From an uncultured Prevotellaceae bacterium (GTDB taxonomy: Bacteria; Bacteroidota; Bacteroidia; Bacteroidales; Bacteroidaceae): a stretch of 64,000 nucleotides of DNA. A model generated the notes under the pieces. It did no database searches. It had not been told where the DNA came from and saw nothing but the letters and a program-made list of their open reading frames with translations. Numbering within the stretch: position 1 is the first letter of the stretch; the number at the start of each line of letters is the position of its first letter. Location: assembly GCA_902801375.1 (NCBI GenBank), contig CADCIB010000002.1, positions 186,001-250,000 of the forward strand, written 5' to 3'. Both the position numbers and the translations under genes were made by a program. This document shows, piece by piece, positions 27,456 through 35,996 of the stretch.

Positions 27456-27761
27456 TCAATCGCAGGGTTCGTAAGTCAGGCGAAGAGGAAATCCCTCGTC
27501 GCGCGCCATCTTCATGGATTTGTTTGTCTTGGTCATGGCCATATCGAGTGTGTAGATGCCCGCCGTAGCTCTGCCGTTGGTGTGCACCTGCATCATCAGC
27601 TCTTGGGCCTCTGCCTCCTCTTTATGGAATACGGTCATCAGGATTTTCACCACAAATTCCATAGTGGTGAAATCGTCGTTGTGGAAGATGACCTTGTAGA
27701 GGCGGGGTTCCTTTAGGTTTGTCCTTTCGCGTTCGCGAATGCTGGTCTGTTCTTTAGGCAT
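27456..27761 (-). CDS. clpS: ClpS, N-degron adaptor
   Basis: A 101-residue adaptor that captures proteins with N-terminal Leu, Phe, Tyr or Trp and hands them to ClpA. YKVIFHNDDFTTMEFVV (residues about 23-39) carries the Asn-Asp-Asp pocket residues, and VHTNGRATAGIYTLDMA supplies the second conserved block. The N-terminal tail of about 20 charged residues is the part that engages ClpA. First gene of clpS-clpA-aat; the tRNA-Asp terminator lies 30 bases upstream, so a promoter must sit very close or readthrough occurs. Confidence 0.96.
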   Translation of the reverse strand: MPKEQTSIRERERTNLKEPRLYKVIFHNDDFTTMEFVVKILMTVFHKEEAEAQELMMQVHTNGRATAGIYTLDMAMTKTNKSMKMARDEGFPLRLTYEPCD

Positions 27762-27788
27762 TGATTCTGTTTTTTCGTTTCAAAAAAA

Positions 27789-27809
27789 AAGAGACCACCA
27801 AGGTCTCTT
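27789..27809 (-). terminator. Rho-independent terminator of the tRNA-Asp unit
   Basis: Minus strand AAGAGACC-TTGGT-GGTCTCTT (8-bp stem) followed directly by nine T. Located 13 bases after the second tRNA-Asp. Confidence 0.9.
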
Positions 27810-27821
27810 CTTCATGTTCTG

Positions 27822-27896
27822 CGGTGCGTACGGGACTCGAACCCGTGACCTCCTGCGTGACAGGCAGGCATTCTAACCAGGCTGAACTAACGCACC
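27822..27896 (-). tRNA. tRNA-Asp (anticodon GTC), copy 2
   Basis: Cloverleaf on the minus strand: acceptor GGTGCGT/ACGCACC, anticodon stem CCTGC/GCAGG with loop CTGTCAC, T-arm ACGGG TTCGAGT CCCGT. Discriminator G fits tRNA-Asp. CCA is not encoded. Identical to the copy 28 bases upstream. Confidence 0.96.
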
Positions 27897-27924
27897 CCAT
27901 TGCTGCGTGGATGGGAAGCCGATG

Positions 27925-27999
27925 CGGTGCGTACGGGACTCGAACCCGTGACCTCCTGCGTGACAGGCAGGCATTCTAACCAGGCTGAACTAACGCACC
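27925..27999 (-). tRNA. tRNA-Asp (anticodon GTC), copy 1
   Basis: Same sequence as the other copy over the whole gene, so a recent tandem duplication or conversion. It is the promoter-proximal copy of a two-tRNA transcript. Confidence 0.96.
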
Positions 28000-28028
28000 T
28001 TATTGGCTTCTTTTCCTGTTAGCGGGTG

Positions 28029-28060
28029 CAAAGGTATGAATAATTTTTGTTTCCACCAAA
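28029..28060 (-). promoter_or_regulatory. Promoter of the tRNA-Asp pair
   Basis: Minus strand -33 TTTG (28057-28060) and -7 TACCTTTG (28029-28036) with 20 bases between, about 30 bases before the first tRNA. Confidence 0.8.
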
Positions 28061-28075
28061 AAAACATGCGACTTT

Positions 28076-28594
28076 TTACAAAAAAAATTGCAGAAAGGCT
28101 GCATTTTGGTAGGTTTCCCCGTTGAAAAGCCAATCTTGAAGGGTACAAGTGTGGTGGAATCCCGCTTTTTTGAAAAGGTCTATGGAGGGAAGGTTTTCCA
28201 TGTCTACGTAGGCATAGAGCTGATGCATGTGTAAGGTGTGGCGGGCGTATTGTGCAAGTTGCTGCAAGGCTTTGAAGGCAATACCTTGCCGGCGATGCTT
28301 GGCGAGAACCACGATGCCGACCTCCGCCCGCAAGTGTGTAGGGTCGAAATTGATGAGGTCTGCCATTCCTACGGTAAGACCGCCTGCACATATCATCAGC
28401 CTCACTTGCTTGTCAGTGTAGATGTCTCCTGTACTATTGACGATGAACTCCCTGAGCAGTTTGCGCGAATAGGGTACATTGGTGGAGCCGACATCCCAAA
28501 GTGTGAGGTCGTTTTCCACCTGGTAGAGCAGTTCCAGATCTTCTGGCTCCATCGCTCTCAGACTGACGGCAGGATTGGCAGGGGTGGTGTTCAT
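28076..28594 (-). CDS. GNAT-family N-acetyltransferase
   Basis: A 172-residue acetyltransferase of the RimJ/RimL/SpeG-like group. VSLRAMEPEDLELLYQVEND begins the fold, and VLAKHRRQGIAFKALQQLAQYA (residues about 95-116) contains the R/Q-x-x-G-x-A acetyl-CoA loop. The C-terminal AYVDMENLPSIDLFKKAGF is the typical last segment. Substrate cannot be told from sequence. Its ATG overlaps the stop of the glycosyltransferase gene by four bases (ATGA), so the two are translationally coupled. Confidence 0.9.
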   Translation of the reverse strand: MNTTPANPAVSLRAMEPEDLELLYQVENDLTLWDVGSTNVPYSRKLLREFIVNSTGDIYTDKQVRLMICAGGLTVGMADLINFDPTHLRAEVGIVVLAKHRRQGIAFKALQQLAQYARHTLHMHQLYAYVDMENLPSIDLFKKAGFHHTCTLQDWLFNGETYQNAAFLQFFL

Positions 28595-29799
28595 GATTCG
28601 TATTTGAGCACTTCCTTGTCGGTAATGACGATATTGTCCTTCTGGTGGTAAATGCCTATGTAGACATTCTCAATGGGCTGCGAGGAGAAAATGCGGAAGA
28701 TGGAGTCGTAGCTGTAGGAGTCGATGTCGTAGACGATATAGGTCATTTGTCCTGGACGAATCAGATCCAGATGGTCGAGGTGTCCGTTAGGCATGTGGCT
28801 CTCGTCGCCTCTGATGAATTGGGCCGACACACCTTTGTTGCGCATCAGATTGCGGCATTTGTTGATGGCGTGGTCTTTTCCGATAAAGATGTACTCAGGA
28901 TATTTCACATGACGTCGTATGCGCAGTCCCAGTGCATCGCGTATGAGGCTGGGTATCATGCCAATCAGTTCCAAGGTGGCTTTGGTGTAGATGGCGGCCT
29001 TGATGGGCAAGGTGACGACAAACGACATGTGTCCGTAGTGTTTGCGGAAGAAGATGAACATTGCTTCGTAGAACACGTGTACGTAGCGGAAGCTCGACTT
29101 GTGGGTGCTCTCACCCTTGTAATGCAGGATGTGTGTGGGCAGATACCAGTTTTCGTAGCCTTTCTTCAACAGTCGGTACGACAGGTCGATGTCTTCTCCG
29201 TACATGAAGAAGTCCTCGTCCAGGAGACCGGCATCGTTCAGCGCACTACGTCTGACCATGAAATAGGCTCCACTGATGACCTCTATTTGCGCGGGTTCGT
29301 CCCAGGGCAAGTAGCTCATGTAATACTTTCCAAACCTCCTGCTCTGAGGATATCGGCTGCAAAGCCCTGTCAGTTTATAGAGCGATGTCATCGGCGAGGG
29401 CAGTCCACGGCGGCTTTCCATTGCATTGCTGCCGTTGCGGTTGAGCATCTTCACACCCACAGCTCCGGCCTTCGGATGGCTGTCGAGGAAAGCGAGTGTT
29501 TCACGGATAGAGGCTTCTCCCACGATGGTGTCGGGGTTGAGCAGCAGCACATACTCGCTCTCCGACTGTCTGATGGCGATGTTGTTGGCACGCGAGAATC
29601 CCAAGTTGTGGTTGCTGGCCACAACATGCACTTTGGGATGTCGTTTCTTCAGATACGACACGCTGCCGTCGCGACTGTGGTTGTCCACCACATACACCTC
29701 GGCGTCGATGTCTTCGAGAGCAGCCTGCAGGCTGTGCAGACACTGGTCGATGTAGAACTTGACGTTATAGTTGACGATGATAACCGTTAGCTTCTTCAT
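28591..29799 (-). CDS. Family 2 glycosyltransferase
   Basis: A 402-residue enzyme starting MKKLTVIIVNYNVKFYIDQ. A longer open frame begins ten codons earlier, but those codons come from an ATGATGAATTATG-like intergenic motif, so the later ATG is preferred. The GT-A fold shows VIIVNYN, VDNHSRDGS and LLNPDT (the DxD-like site), and EDIDLSYRLLKKGYE (the ED catalytic block). Weakly hydrophobic segments near residue 240-290 (YVHVFYEAMFIFF, AAIYTKATLELIGM) suggest membrane attachment. It probably transfers a sugar for a surface glycan. The C-terminal 80 residues form a nucleotide-sugar-independent extension that I do not recognise. Confidence 0.92.
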   Translation of the reverse strand: MKKLTVIIVNYNVKFYIDQCLHSLQAALEDIDAEVYVVDNHSRDGSVSYLKKRHPKVHVVASNHNLGFSRANNIAIRQSESEYVLLLNPDTIVGEASIRETLAFLDSHPKAGAVGVKMLNRNGSNAMESRRGLPSPMTSLYKLTGLCSRYPQSRRFGKYYMSYLPWDEPAQIEVISGAYFMVRRSALNDAGLLDEDFFMYGEDIDLSYRLLKKGYENWYLPTHILHYKGESTHKSSFRYVHVFYEAMFIFFRKHYGHMSFVVTLPIKAAIYTKATLELIGMIPSLIRDALGLRIRRHVKYPEYIFIGKDHAINKCRNLMRNKGVSAQFIRGDESHMPNGHLDHLDLIRPGQMTYIVYDIDSYSYDSIFRIFSSQPIENVYIGIYHQKDNIVITDKEVLKYES

Positions 29800-29835
29800 A
29801 TTTTCAATGCATAATTCATCATTCACCATTCCCGT

Positions 29836-30276
29836 TTATTCCTCTCTTTGGGTGGGATTGGTGGAGATTTCTGCTTCACACCGTTTGCGGCTGGGATATA
29901 TGAAAGTCATGGCGAGGACCAGAATAATGGCCATATAGCCGTAACTGGGGGTCATGGTCATATAATAGAATAAGGTGTTCGTCATCACACATGCGCCGAG
30001 AATCATCAGACGTAGTATGCCGTAGCGTTGCAACGCCTCGGCACCAAGTGTTGTCAGCTGATTCTTGATGCTTTTCACCCTGAACATGTAGAGGGTCAGT
30101 GGAATGGCGGCCAGTGTTGCCAGTTCCACGATAGCCAGTAGCATGTACTGTCCTTGGTCGTCCATCTGCAGTCCTCCGGGCAGCAGCACGTCGGTCTCGT
30201 AAAGCACCACAAACAACACCGCAATGATGATGGGCGCCCAAAAGAATGTCTTCAATATTTTGATTGTTCTATCCAT
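29836..30276 (-). CDS. Integral membrane protein, unknown function
   Basis: A 146-residue protein from the ATG at 30276 (a GTG six codons earlier is the only upstream option). Four hydrophobic helices are visible: residues about 13-30, 47-65, 90-106 and 111-127. The tail is short, charged and ends TNPTQREE. No domain is recognised. It lies between recR and the glycosyltransferase on the same strand, gaps of 48 and 36 bases, and is probably co-transcribed with them. Confidence 0.8.
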   Translation of the reverse strand: MDRTIKILKTFFWAPIIIAVLFVVLYETDVLLPGGLQMDDQGQYMLLAIVELATLAAIPLTLYMFRVKSIKNQLTTLGAEALQRYGILRLMILGACVMTNTLFYYMTMTPSYGYMAIILVLAMTFIYPSRKRCEAEISTNPTQREE

Positions 30277-30324
30277 AGCAATACGATAATCCACATTCCG
30301 TGGCCTTTAAATCCTTGTCCTAAC

Positions 30325-30933
30325 TCATTTGAACGGTATTCGGTTCATGATAGACCGTCCCAGGGTCACTTCGTCTGTATACTCCAGTTCGTTGCCTACG
30401 GAGATGCCACGCGCGATGACGCTCAGCTTCACATCGACATCAGACAACTTCCTTGAGATGTAGAAGTTTGTCGTGTCGCCTTCCATCGTACTACTCAGCG
30501 CCAGGATTACTTCCTCGATGCCCCCACGACGAACCCGCTCCACCAATGAGTCGATTTCCAAGTCGGCAGGACCTATACCGTCCATAGGCGAGATGATGCC
30601 ACCCAACACATGGTAGAGTCCATGATACTGTTGTGTGTTCTCTACGGCCAGCACGTCTTGGATGTTTTCCACCACACAGACTGTCGACTGGTCTCGTCGA
30701 TGATCACTGCAGATGGGGCATACCTCTTCGTCGCTGATATTATGACATACACGACAGTATCTTACTTCCTGTTTCATGCGGCTCACCGCTGTGGCGAAAC
30801 CTTCCACTTCCTCAGCAGGCTGCCGAAGCAAGTGAAGCACCAGACGGAGTGCCGTCTTGCGCCCGATGCCTGGCAGTTTTGCAAACTCCGTGACGGCTTT
30901 CTCTAACAGTTGTGATGGGTACTGTTGTTGCAT
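30325..30933 (-). CDS. recR: Recombination protein RecR
   Basis: A 202-residue protein from ATG 30933. The frame stays open four codons further to a TTG, but that TTG is inside the promoter -7 box, so the ATG is chosen. [17 protein letters not shown] is the helix-hairpin-helix, [16 protein letters not shown] binds zinc (C-x2-C and C-x2-C), and [14 protein letters not shown] begins the Toprim domain. It acts with RecO and RecF in gap repair. The start lies only about five bases from the predicted transcription start. Confidence 0.97.
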   Translation of the reverse strand: MQQQYPSQLLEKAVTEFAKLPGIGRKTALRLVLHLLRQPAEEVEGFATAVSRMKQEVRYCRVCHNISDEEVCPICSDHRRDQSTVCVVENIQDVLAVENTQQYHGLYHVLGGIISPMDGIGPADLEIDSLVERVRRGGIEEVILALSSTMEGDTTNFYISRKLSDVDVKLSVIARGISVGNELEYTDEVTLGRSIMNRIPFK

Positions 30934-30942
30934 AATGGGGTG

Positions 30943-30950
30943 CAAAGTTA
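30943..30950 (-). promoter_or_regulatory. -7 promoter box of recR
   Basis: Minus strand TAACTTTG, nine bases from the recR ATG. It excludes the upstream TTG start and predicts a leader of about 5 nt. Confidence 0.6.
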
Positions 30951-31034
30951 CAAAGAATCGTCCAATAAAACGAATCTTTTGCTAACATTAACGCAGAATT
31001 CGTATTTCGGGAAAAAAGCCTGCAAGGGTAGGGT

Positions 31035-31838
31035 TCATTCTCCTACTGAGCGTTCTGCCACTATCCGGCAGCGGCACACCTCCACCTCTTCGTCGCGACT
31101 TTGACCAGGAACGGTGCGGGTGATGCGTATGCCAAAATCGCCAGGTTGCGACTCGGTACAGTAGAAATGCAGCTGGTCGCCGGGATGTGCCTCTGCCACG
31201 TAGGCCGTCTCGAAACGCTTGATGCGGTATTGGCGGTGCCACTCTATCGGCCATAAGTCCACGACATGCTCTATGTACTTGATGCTGTTGATGTGGCCGT
31301 TCATGTCCACATCGTTGTAGTGGGTGTCGATGGTACGCAGCCATTGGGCATCGGTGGGGAGCTTCACGCGCGAACCTTTCTCTATAGGACAGGGCTTGTC
31401 GGCCTCAATATAGTCCTGCAACCGTCCGTCGTGCACCTCAAAGAGGTTCTGTGGCTGCCGCGTATCGGTGTCGATCATGGCCCACACGCTGCGTCCGTAA
31501 CCGAAAGCATGGCCATCCTCGTCGATGATGGAAAAGTTACGGTTGGTGAAAAAGCGCATCGCATTCTCCACCCAGGTTTCAACGTGGAACGCCTCGAATG
31601 CCTTGGGCATGCGTTCCAATTCTATGCACAGACGCGAGAGCACCCACGTCTTGTGGATACTGTTCAGGTAAATCATGCCGAAACCGCGGTCGTGTGAGTG
31701 GAAATCAGCGGCATTGAGCAGCGTATTTCCCAGATGGCCCATTGTCAGTTCCGACTTGAAATCGCAGTGGAACGGCTCAGCCAGAAAGCGGTAACAACCC
31801 ACTTTCTCTTGTGTGTATGATTGAGTTTTTTCTGTCAT
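31035..31838 (-). CDS. Acyl-ACP thioesterase
   Basis: A 267-residue hot-dog-fold enzyme of the plant FatA/FatB-related family, which releases fatty acids from acyl carrier protein. The first hot-dog half covers residues about 10-140 and the second 150-260, with TIDTHYNDVDMNGHINSIKYIEHV as the catalytic helix block (N, H, C/E-like residues). Single gene with its own -7 box and a leader of only a few bases. Downstream is a 90-base gap before recR's promoter. Confidence 0.92.
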   Translation of the reverse strand: MTEKTQSYTQEKVGCYRFLAEPFHCDFKSELTMGHLGNTLLNAADFHSHDRGFGMIYLNSIHKTWVLSRLCIELERMPKAFEAFHVETWVENAMRFFTNRNFSIIDEDGHAFGYGRSVWAMIDTDTRQPQNLFEVHDGRLQDYIEADKPCPIEKGSRVKLPTDAQWLRTIDTHYNDVDMNGHINSIKYIEHVVDLWPIEWHRQYRIKRFETAYVAEAHPGDQLHFYCTESQPGDFGIRITRTVPGQSRDEEVEVCRCRIVAERSVGE

Positions 31839-31846
31839 TTGGGGTG

Positions 31847-31854
31847 CAAACTTA
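31847..31854 (-). promoter_or_regulatory. -7 promoter box of the thioesterase
   Basis: Minus strand TAAGTTTG, nine bases before the ATG at 31838. Confidence 0.5.
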
Positions 31855-31975
31855 CTGCTTTTTTCCGAAAATCAGCCACAATCATGCGATTTTTTGAAAA
31901 AAAACATGTTTCTTTGCAACCTAATATGCCTTTGTCACGTCTAACAGACAAAGAAACCATTAAACAGGAAAGAAA

Positions 31976-32671
31976 ATGAAAAGAATCGCATTAGCCATCC
32001 TCTTGGCATCAGTTTTGGCGCTGCCCGCCACCTCGTCGGCTCAGAAACATCGCCATACACCACGTACGGAGAACACCGCTTCTCCCAATCCCTCAAAGGG
32101 GGAGACTGATTTGAACACGTCCGACAATGTTACCTCCGACACAGCGGGTATTGAAGTTTTCTCTGATACCACCCATGTCGACACGACAGACACATCGTCG
32201 ACTCATGTTGGAGCAAATGGCATCGACTGGGACGACGATATGGATTTCGATGAGAATATTTCAGTCAGGGATCTGCGCGACCTGCTTGGATTAGGCGTCA
32301 GTGGCACAGTATTAGGCGTCGTGGCAATCATAGTCATGCTTCTCGTGGCAATCTTCCCCTTCTTGATCATCGCCTTGATCGTCTGGCTCATCGTACGCAG
32401 CCGAAACCGCCGCTACCGTATTGCGGAGAAGGCTATGGAGAACGGACAGCCCATCCCTGACCAGTTCATGGAACCTGAAAAGACTGACACTTGGCAACGT
32501 GGCGTCAAGAACATCTTCATCGGCGTAGGAATTGCTGTGCTCTTCTACTGCTTCGGCTTCGAATCTCTTGCTGGAATCGGCTGGCTCGTGGCCATCTGTG
32601 GTGTCGGACAGGCCGTTATCGGAAAGGCTTCTCAACGTAGAAACAACAATGACATTAAACCATTTAATTGA
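31976..32671 (+). CDS. Exported/membrane protein of unknown function
   Basis: A 231-residue protein with a signal peptide (MKRIALAILLASVLALPATSSA, cleavage near residue 22), a Thr/Ser/Asp-rich linker, and then hydrophobic helices near residues 110-138 and 182-212. RSRNRRYRIAEKAMENGQPIPDQF links the helices and is typical of a DUF6249-like family. It sits upstream of a PspC protein and an ECF sigma factor, a cluster seen in several Bacteroidales. A role in envelope stress is a reasonable but unproved idea. Confidence 0.75.
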   Translation: MKRIALAILLASVLALPATSSAQKHRHTPRTENTASPNPSKGETDLNTSDNVTSDTAGIEVFSDTTHVDTTDTSSTHVGANGIDWDDDMDFDENISVRDLRDLLGLGVSGTVLGVVAIIVMLLVAIFPFLIIALIVWLIVRSRNRRYRIAEKAMENGQPIPDQFMEPEKTDTWQRGVKNIFIGVGIAVLFYCFGFESLAGIGWLVAICGVGQAVIGKASQRRNNNDIKPFN

Positions 32672-32687
32672 TAGAAAGGAAAAAGTT

Positions 32688-32873
32688 ATGGAAAAGAGAT
32701 TAATGCGTTCAAACGACAAAATATTGGGTGGCGTCTGTGGCGGCATTGCCGAGTACTTCGACGTAGATCCCACACTTGTCCGCGTGGCTTACTTGGTGCT
32801 TACTTTCTGCACTGTGTTCTCAGGAGTGTTACTCTATCCGTTGCTGTGGATTGTCATTCCAGAGAAAAGATGA
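32688..32873 (+). CDS. PspC-domain protein
   Basis: A 61-residue single-domain PspC protein from ATG 32688. LMRSNDKILGGVCGGIAEYF is the PspC start, VDPTLVRVAYLVLTFCTVFSGVLLYPLLWIVIPEKR the membrane part ending with the conserved IVxPEK. PspC proteins are membrane sensors of envelope stress. Starts 16 bases after the preceding gene; a longer frame extends upstream but would overlap that gene. Confidence 0.92.
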   Translation: MEKRLMRSNDKILGGVCGGIAEYFDVDPTLVRVAYLVLTFCTVFSGVLLYPLLWIVIPEKR

Positions 32874-32905
32874 CCGGCTCAAATCATCAATCATCATAGA
32901 AGAAT

Positions 32906-33445
32906 ATGAATGATCTCTCTCTCGTAGCACAGGTGGCGGTATTTCGCAACAAACGGGCTTTCGACCAGCTTGTCAGGAAATATCAGTCACCCGTGCGCCA
33001 GTTCTTCCTCAACCTGACGCTGGGCGACAGGCAGTTGAGCGACGATTTGGCGCAGGAGACATTCATCAAGGCATATACCCACATCGCCTCGTTTCGTGGA
33101 CTCTCGTCGTTCTCCACATGGCTCTATCGCATTGGCTATCGCGTATTCTACGACTACACACGGAGCCGGAAAGAGACGACCGACATCACAGCCCTCAGGG
33201 CAAAAGAGAGTGCCAACTCCGACCCGACGCTGAAAATGGACGTCTACAAAGCTTTAGAACGGCTGAACGACAATGAACGCACTTGCATCACCCTACAAGT
33301 CGTCGAGGGATTGCCCATCGACAAGATTGCTGAAGTTCTGGGTATGCCGCAGGGAACGGTGAAGTCACACCTCTCGCGTGGAAAGAAACAATTGGCTGAA
33401 TACTTAAGGAATAACGGTTATGGAAAACAAGACAAAATACAATGA
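32906..33445 (+). CDS. ECF-type RNA polymerase sigma factor
   Basis: A 179-residue sigma-70 family protein with region 2 (DLAQETFIKAYTHI, and FSTWLYRIGYRVFYDYTRS, residues about 45-85) and region 4 (DNERTCITLQVVEGLPIDKIAEVLGMPQGTVKSHLSRGK), without regions 1 or 3. The next gene overlaps it by 26 bases and resembles a membrane anti-sigma partner, so the pair is probably a signalling unit responding to the envelope. Confidence 0.95.
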   Translation: MNDLSLVAQVAVFRNKRAFDQLVRKYQSPVRQFFLNLTLGDRQLSDDLAQETFIKAYTHIASFRGLSSFSTWLYRIGYRVFYDYTRSRKETTDITALRAKESANSDPTLKMDVYKALERLNDNERTCITLQVVEGLPIDKIAEVLGMPQGTVKSHLSRGKKQLAEYLRNNGYGKQDKIQ

Positions 33446-33815
33446 CCCACTTGCCCAGTCTGCAGATTTGGACAACGTGAGCACCGCCGATGAACAGCTC
33501 ATCCGACAGTTCTTTACCGAACGGATGTCGGAGATACCCGACGACGGCTTTACCCAGCGTGTGATGAACCGTCTGCCGAGTCGTACTGAGCAGTGGCTCA
33601 ATCGTTTGTGGATAGCCTTCTGCACCATTGCCGGCATCGTTCTCTTTGTGGCGGGATGCGGATGGCGCGGCATTTGGGGCAGCCTTCGCGGTCTATGGGC
33701 CGATGTGGCTACTGCCGATTGGACGCTGTGGCAGAATCCCGTGATGATCTATTCGATGGCTATCTTCGTGATTCTTGCCATCACTTCCCACGAATTGATG
33801 GAAGCCAAATATTAA
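33420..33815 (+). CDS. DUF5056-like membrane protein, putative anti-sigma partner
   Basis: A 131-residue protein: residues 1-58 cytoplasmic with DEQLIRQFFTERMSEIPDDGFTQRVM, a segment like that of short anti-sigma proteins, then two hydrophobic helices (about 63-83 and 103-123). It overlaps the sigma gene by 26 bases in another frame, a sign of coupled translation. The anti-sigma role is inferred from position and topology; I see no classical zinc motif. Confidence 0.8.
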   Translation: MENKTKYNDPLAQSADLDNVSTADEQLIRQFFTERMSEIPDDGFTQRVMNRLPSRTEQWLNRLWIAFCTIAGIVLFVAGCGWRGIWGSLRGLWADVATADWTLWQNPVMIYSMAIFVILAITSHELMEAKY

Positions 33816-33830
33816 AAACAATATGATATG

Positions 33831-35900
33831 TCAGAAGTCGAAATAGAAGTCGTCATCGTCTTCTTCGGCTTCTGTCTTCTTTTTCTTCGACGGCAGTTCC
33901 TTCAGTTTGCCGTTCTCGTCGAACAGACCGTAGGTGGTACGTAGCACAAGGAATTCCGTGCGGCGGTTCAGCTGATTGCAAATCTCTTCCTTTTCTTTGT
34001 CTTTCAAGGCGGTGATGTATTCCTCAGTCAGCACGTCGTCTTCCTTCAACCACGGATATTTCTCTGTCAGTTTTTTGCGCACAGTCTTAGGCTTCTCCTT
34101 GCCGTAGCCCACGGGTGTGAGTCTGTCGGCAGGGATTCCGTGCTCTATCAGGTAGTTCACCACCGACTCGGCACGCCGTTGCGACAGCCGCTTGTTGTAG
34201 TCAGCGCGGCCGCGATAGTCGGCGTGGGCACTCAGCTCGATGGTGATATTGGGATTCTCGTTCAGGGTTTTCACCAGTTCATCCAAGGCTTGCGTGGATT
34301 CCGGACGAAGCGTAGCCTTATCGAAATCGTAGAAAATGTTCTCTATCAGCACGGGCACTCGGATATTGGCCAGTGGGAACTGTAGGGTGTATTCCTCTGA
34401 TTCGGTGACGGGTTTCACGCTCAGTTCCTCCACGTGGTTCAAGTAACCGTCGCATACGGCAAGGAAAATGTAGTCGACGTTGGGCTTCACTTCCTGCTCG
34501 AAAGACCCGTCGCCTTTCACGCTCAGCTTGACGTTTGTACCGTCGCTGCCCACCATGTGAACCTGTGCTGATGTCAGTTCATAGGCGTCAATCTCATACA
34601 CCCAGCCTTTCACGATTTGGATAATCTCCGGATTCTCAAAGCTGTAGATGTGATCCCAACCACGTCCGTCGCCTCGGTTTGAGCAGAAGAACCCCTGGTT
34701 TTTTAGTCCCTCGAAGGTCATGCCGAAGTCATCACCCATCGAGTTAAGCGGGTAGCCGGGATGCTCCAACTCGTATTTACCGTGGCGGTTCACTTTTGCA
34801 ATGAAGATGTCCAAACCTCCTAGACCGGGATGACCGTCTGACGAGAAGTAGAGGTCGCCGTTGGGGCGGAATGTAGGAAACATCTCGTCGCCCTCCGTGT
34901 TGATGGGGGCACCAAGATTCTCCACGCCGCCCAAGCCTGCTGTGGTCAGTCTGACACGCCAAATGTCGAGTCCGCCCTTTCCGCCAGGCATGTCGCTGGT
35001 GAAATAGAGCCATTGTCCGTCGGGCGACACAGCAGGGTGCGCATAGCTGGAAAGTGTGTCGTGTGTCAGTTCCAGTTTATTTGGTTTTCCCCATGCGGCA
35101 TCGCTGCGGTTGGCCGTTACAATCTGCGCATAGCGCGGGTAGTCAGGGTCGGTGGAGCATTGGGTGAGGTACATCGTCGAGCCATCGGGCTTAAAGCAGC
35201 ACGCGCCCTCGTCGTATTCAGAGTTCAAACCAGTCTCGATGGTCTGCGGCCGCTGCCATTTTCCCTTATCGTCTTTCTGCGACATGAAGATGTCGCCTGG
35301 TTTTGCACCCGTGATTCCGCTCAGTTCGTCGCCCTGAGCATCGTTGCGAGTGGAGGAGAAAAACAGCTGGTCGTACTGGTCGCCGAAGAGCATCGGGCAG
35401 TAGTCGGCACGTCGCGAGTTGAAGATGTCCATCTTTTTCACCGTGTATCGCGAGCCGAGTTGCTTGATGGCAGGGGCTTCCTGCGCCGACTTAAGGCCGT
35501 TTTGAGCAAGTTCGTTGTCGGGCATGCTGTCCAGAGCCGTTTGGAATTCCAGGGCCGCTTCCTTGTAGTTGCCGTTCTTCATCAGCTGGCGAGCCAGCGA
35601 CAGATGGGTCATTGCATCGTCCTGTTTGTAGCGGACAACGTTGCGATAGGCCGCCATTGCTTTCTGCGAAGAATTGATGCGGTCGTAGCTGTAAGCCAGT
35701 TTCCGAGAGATCTGACCGCGCTTCTCGCGGTCTTTTGCAGGTGTTTTGCTATAAGCGGTCTTGAATTCTGCGGCAGCATCGAAGTATTCGCCCAGGGCCA
35801 GATACTTCTCTCCCTTCTTCAGATTCTTGTCGGCACCACACGAGATGAGTGCCAAGAATGCTGCCCCAAACAATATGATGTGTATGAAACGACTGCGCAT
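33831..35900 (-). CDS. porE: PorE-like OmpA-family lipoprotein (type IX secretion)
   Basis: A 689-residue protein. A lipobox (LALISC, lipidated C21) anchors it; TPR-like repeats fill residues about 25-140, PD40/beta-propeller repeats residues 160-420 (SPDGQWLYFTSDMPGGKGG, FRPNGDLYFSSDGHPGLGG), a carboxypeptidase-regulatory-like domain about 430-510, and an OmpA-like peptidoglycan-binding domain about 525-645 (ELSAHADYRGRADYNKRLS). The order TPR, propeller, CRD, OmpA is that of P. gingivalis PorE (PG1058), needed for type IX secretion. The acidic tail (EAEEDDDDFYFDF) is unusual. Convergent with the DUF5056-like gene. Confidence 0.85.
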   Translation of the reverse strand: MRSRFIHIILFGAAFLALISCGADKNLKKGEKYLALGEYFDAAAEFKTAYSKTPAKDREKRGQISRKLAYSYDRINSSQKAMAAYRNVVRYKQDDAMTHLSLARQLMKNGNYKEAALEFQTALDSMPDNELAQNGLKSAQEAPAIKQLGSRYTVKKMDIFNSRRADYCPMLFGDQYDQLFFSSTRNDAQGDELSGITGAKPGDIFMSQKDDKGKWQRPQTIETGLNSEYDEGACCFKPDGSTMYLTQCSTDPDYPRYAQIVTANRSDAAWGKPNKLELTHDTLSSYAHPAVSPDGQWLYFTSDMPGGKGGLDIWRVRLTTAGLGGVENLGAPINTEGDEMFPTFRPNGDLYFSSDGHPGLGGLDIFIAKVNRHGKYELEHPGYPLNSMGDDFGMTFEGLKNQGFFCSNRGDGRGWDHIYSFENPEIIQIVKGWVYEIDAYELTSAQVHMVGSDGTNVKLSVKGDGSFEQEVKPNVDYIFLAVCDGYLNHVEELSVKPVTESEEYTLQFPLANIRVPVLIENIFYDFDKATLRPESTQALDELVKTLNENPNITIELSAHADYRGRADYNKRLSQRRAESVVNYLIEHGIPADRLTPVGYGKEKPKTVRKKLTEKYPWLKEDDVLTEEYITALKDKEKEEICNQLNRRTEFLVLRTTYGLFDENGKLKELPSKKKKTEAEEDDDDFYFDF

Positions 35901-35996
35901 GATGCTGGTTGTATTTTCTTTATAACGGAGAAATCCTGCGTTTTTGTATGAAGTGGAACTGGAAAGGCCTTGTTTTTATGAAGTATTAACAATTTT

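Noticed and set aside
27822-27999. tRNA array as an integration site
   Set aside because: The two tRNA-Asp genes are identical but no integrase, no partial tRNA copy and no mobile-element gene flank them.
29800-29829. Earlier start for the GT2 gene
   Set aside because: These codons are made of an ATGATGAATTATG-type intergenic simple motif; MKKLTVIIVNYN is the usual family start.
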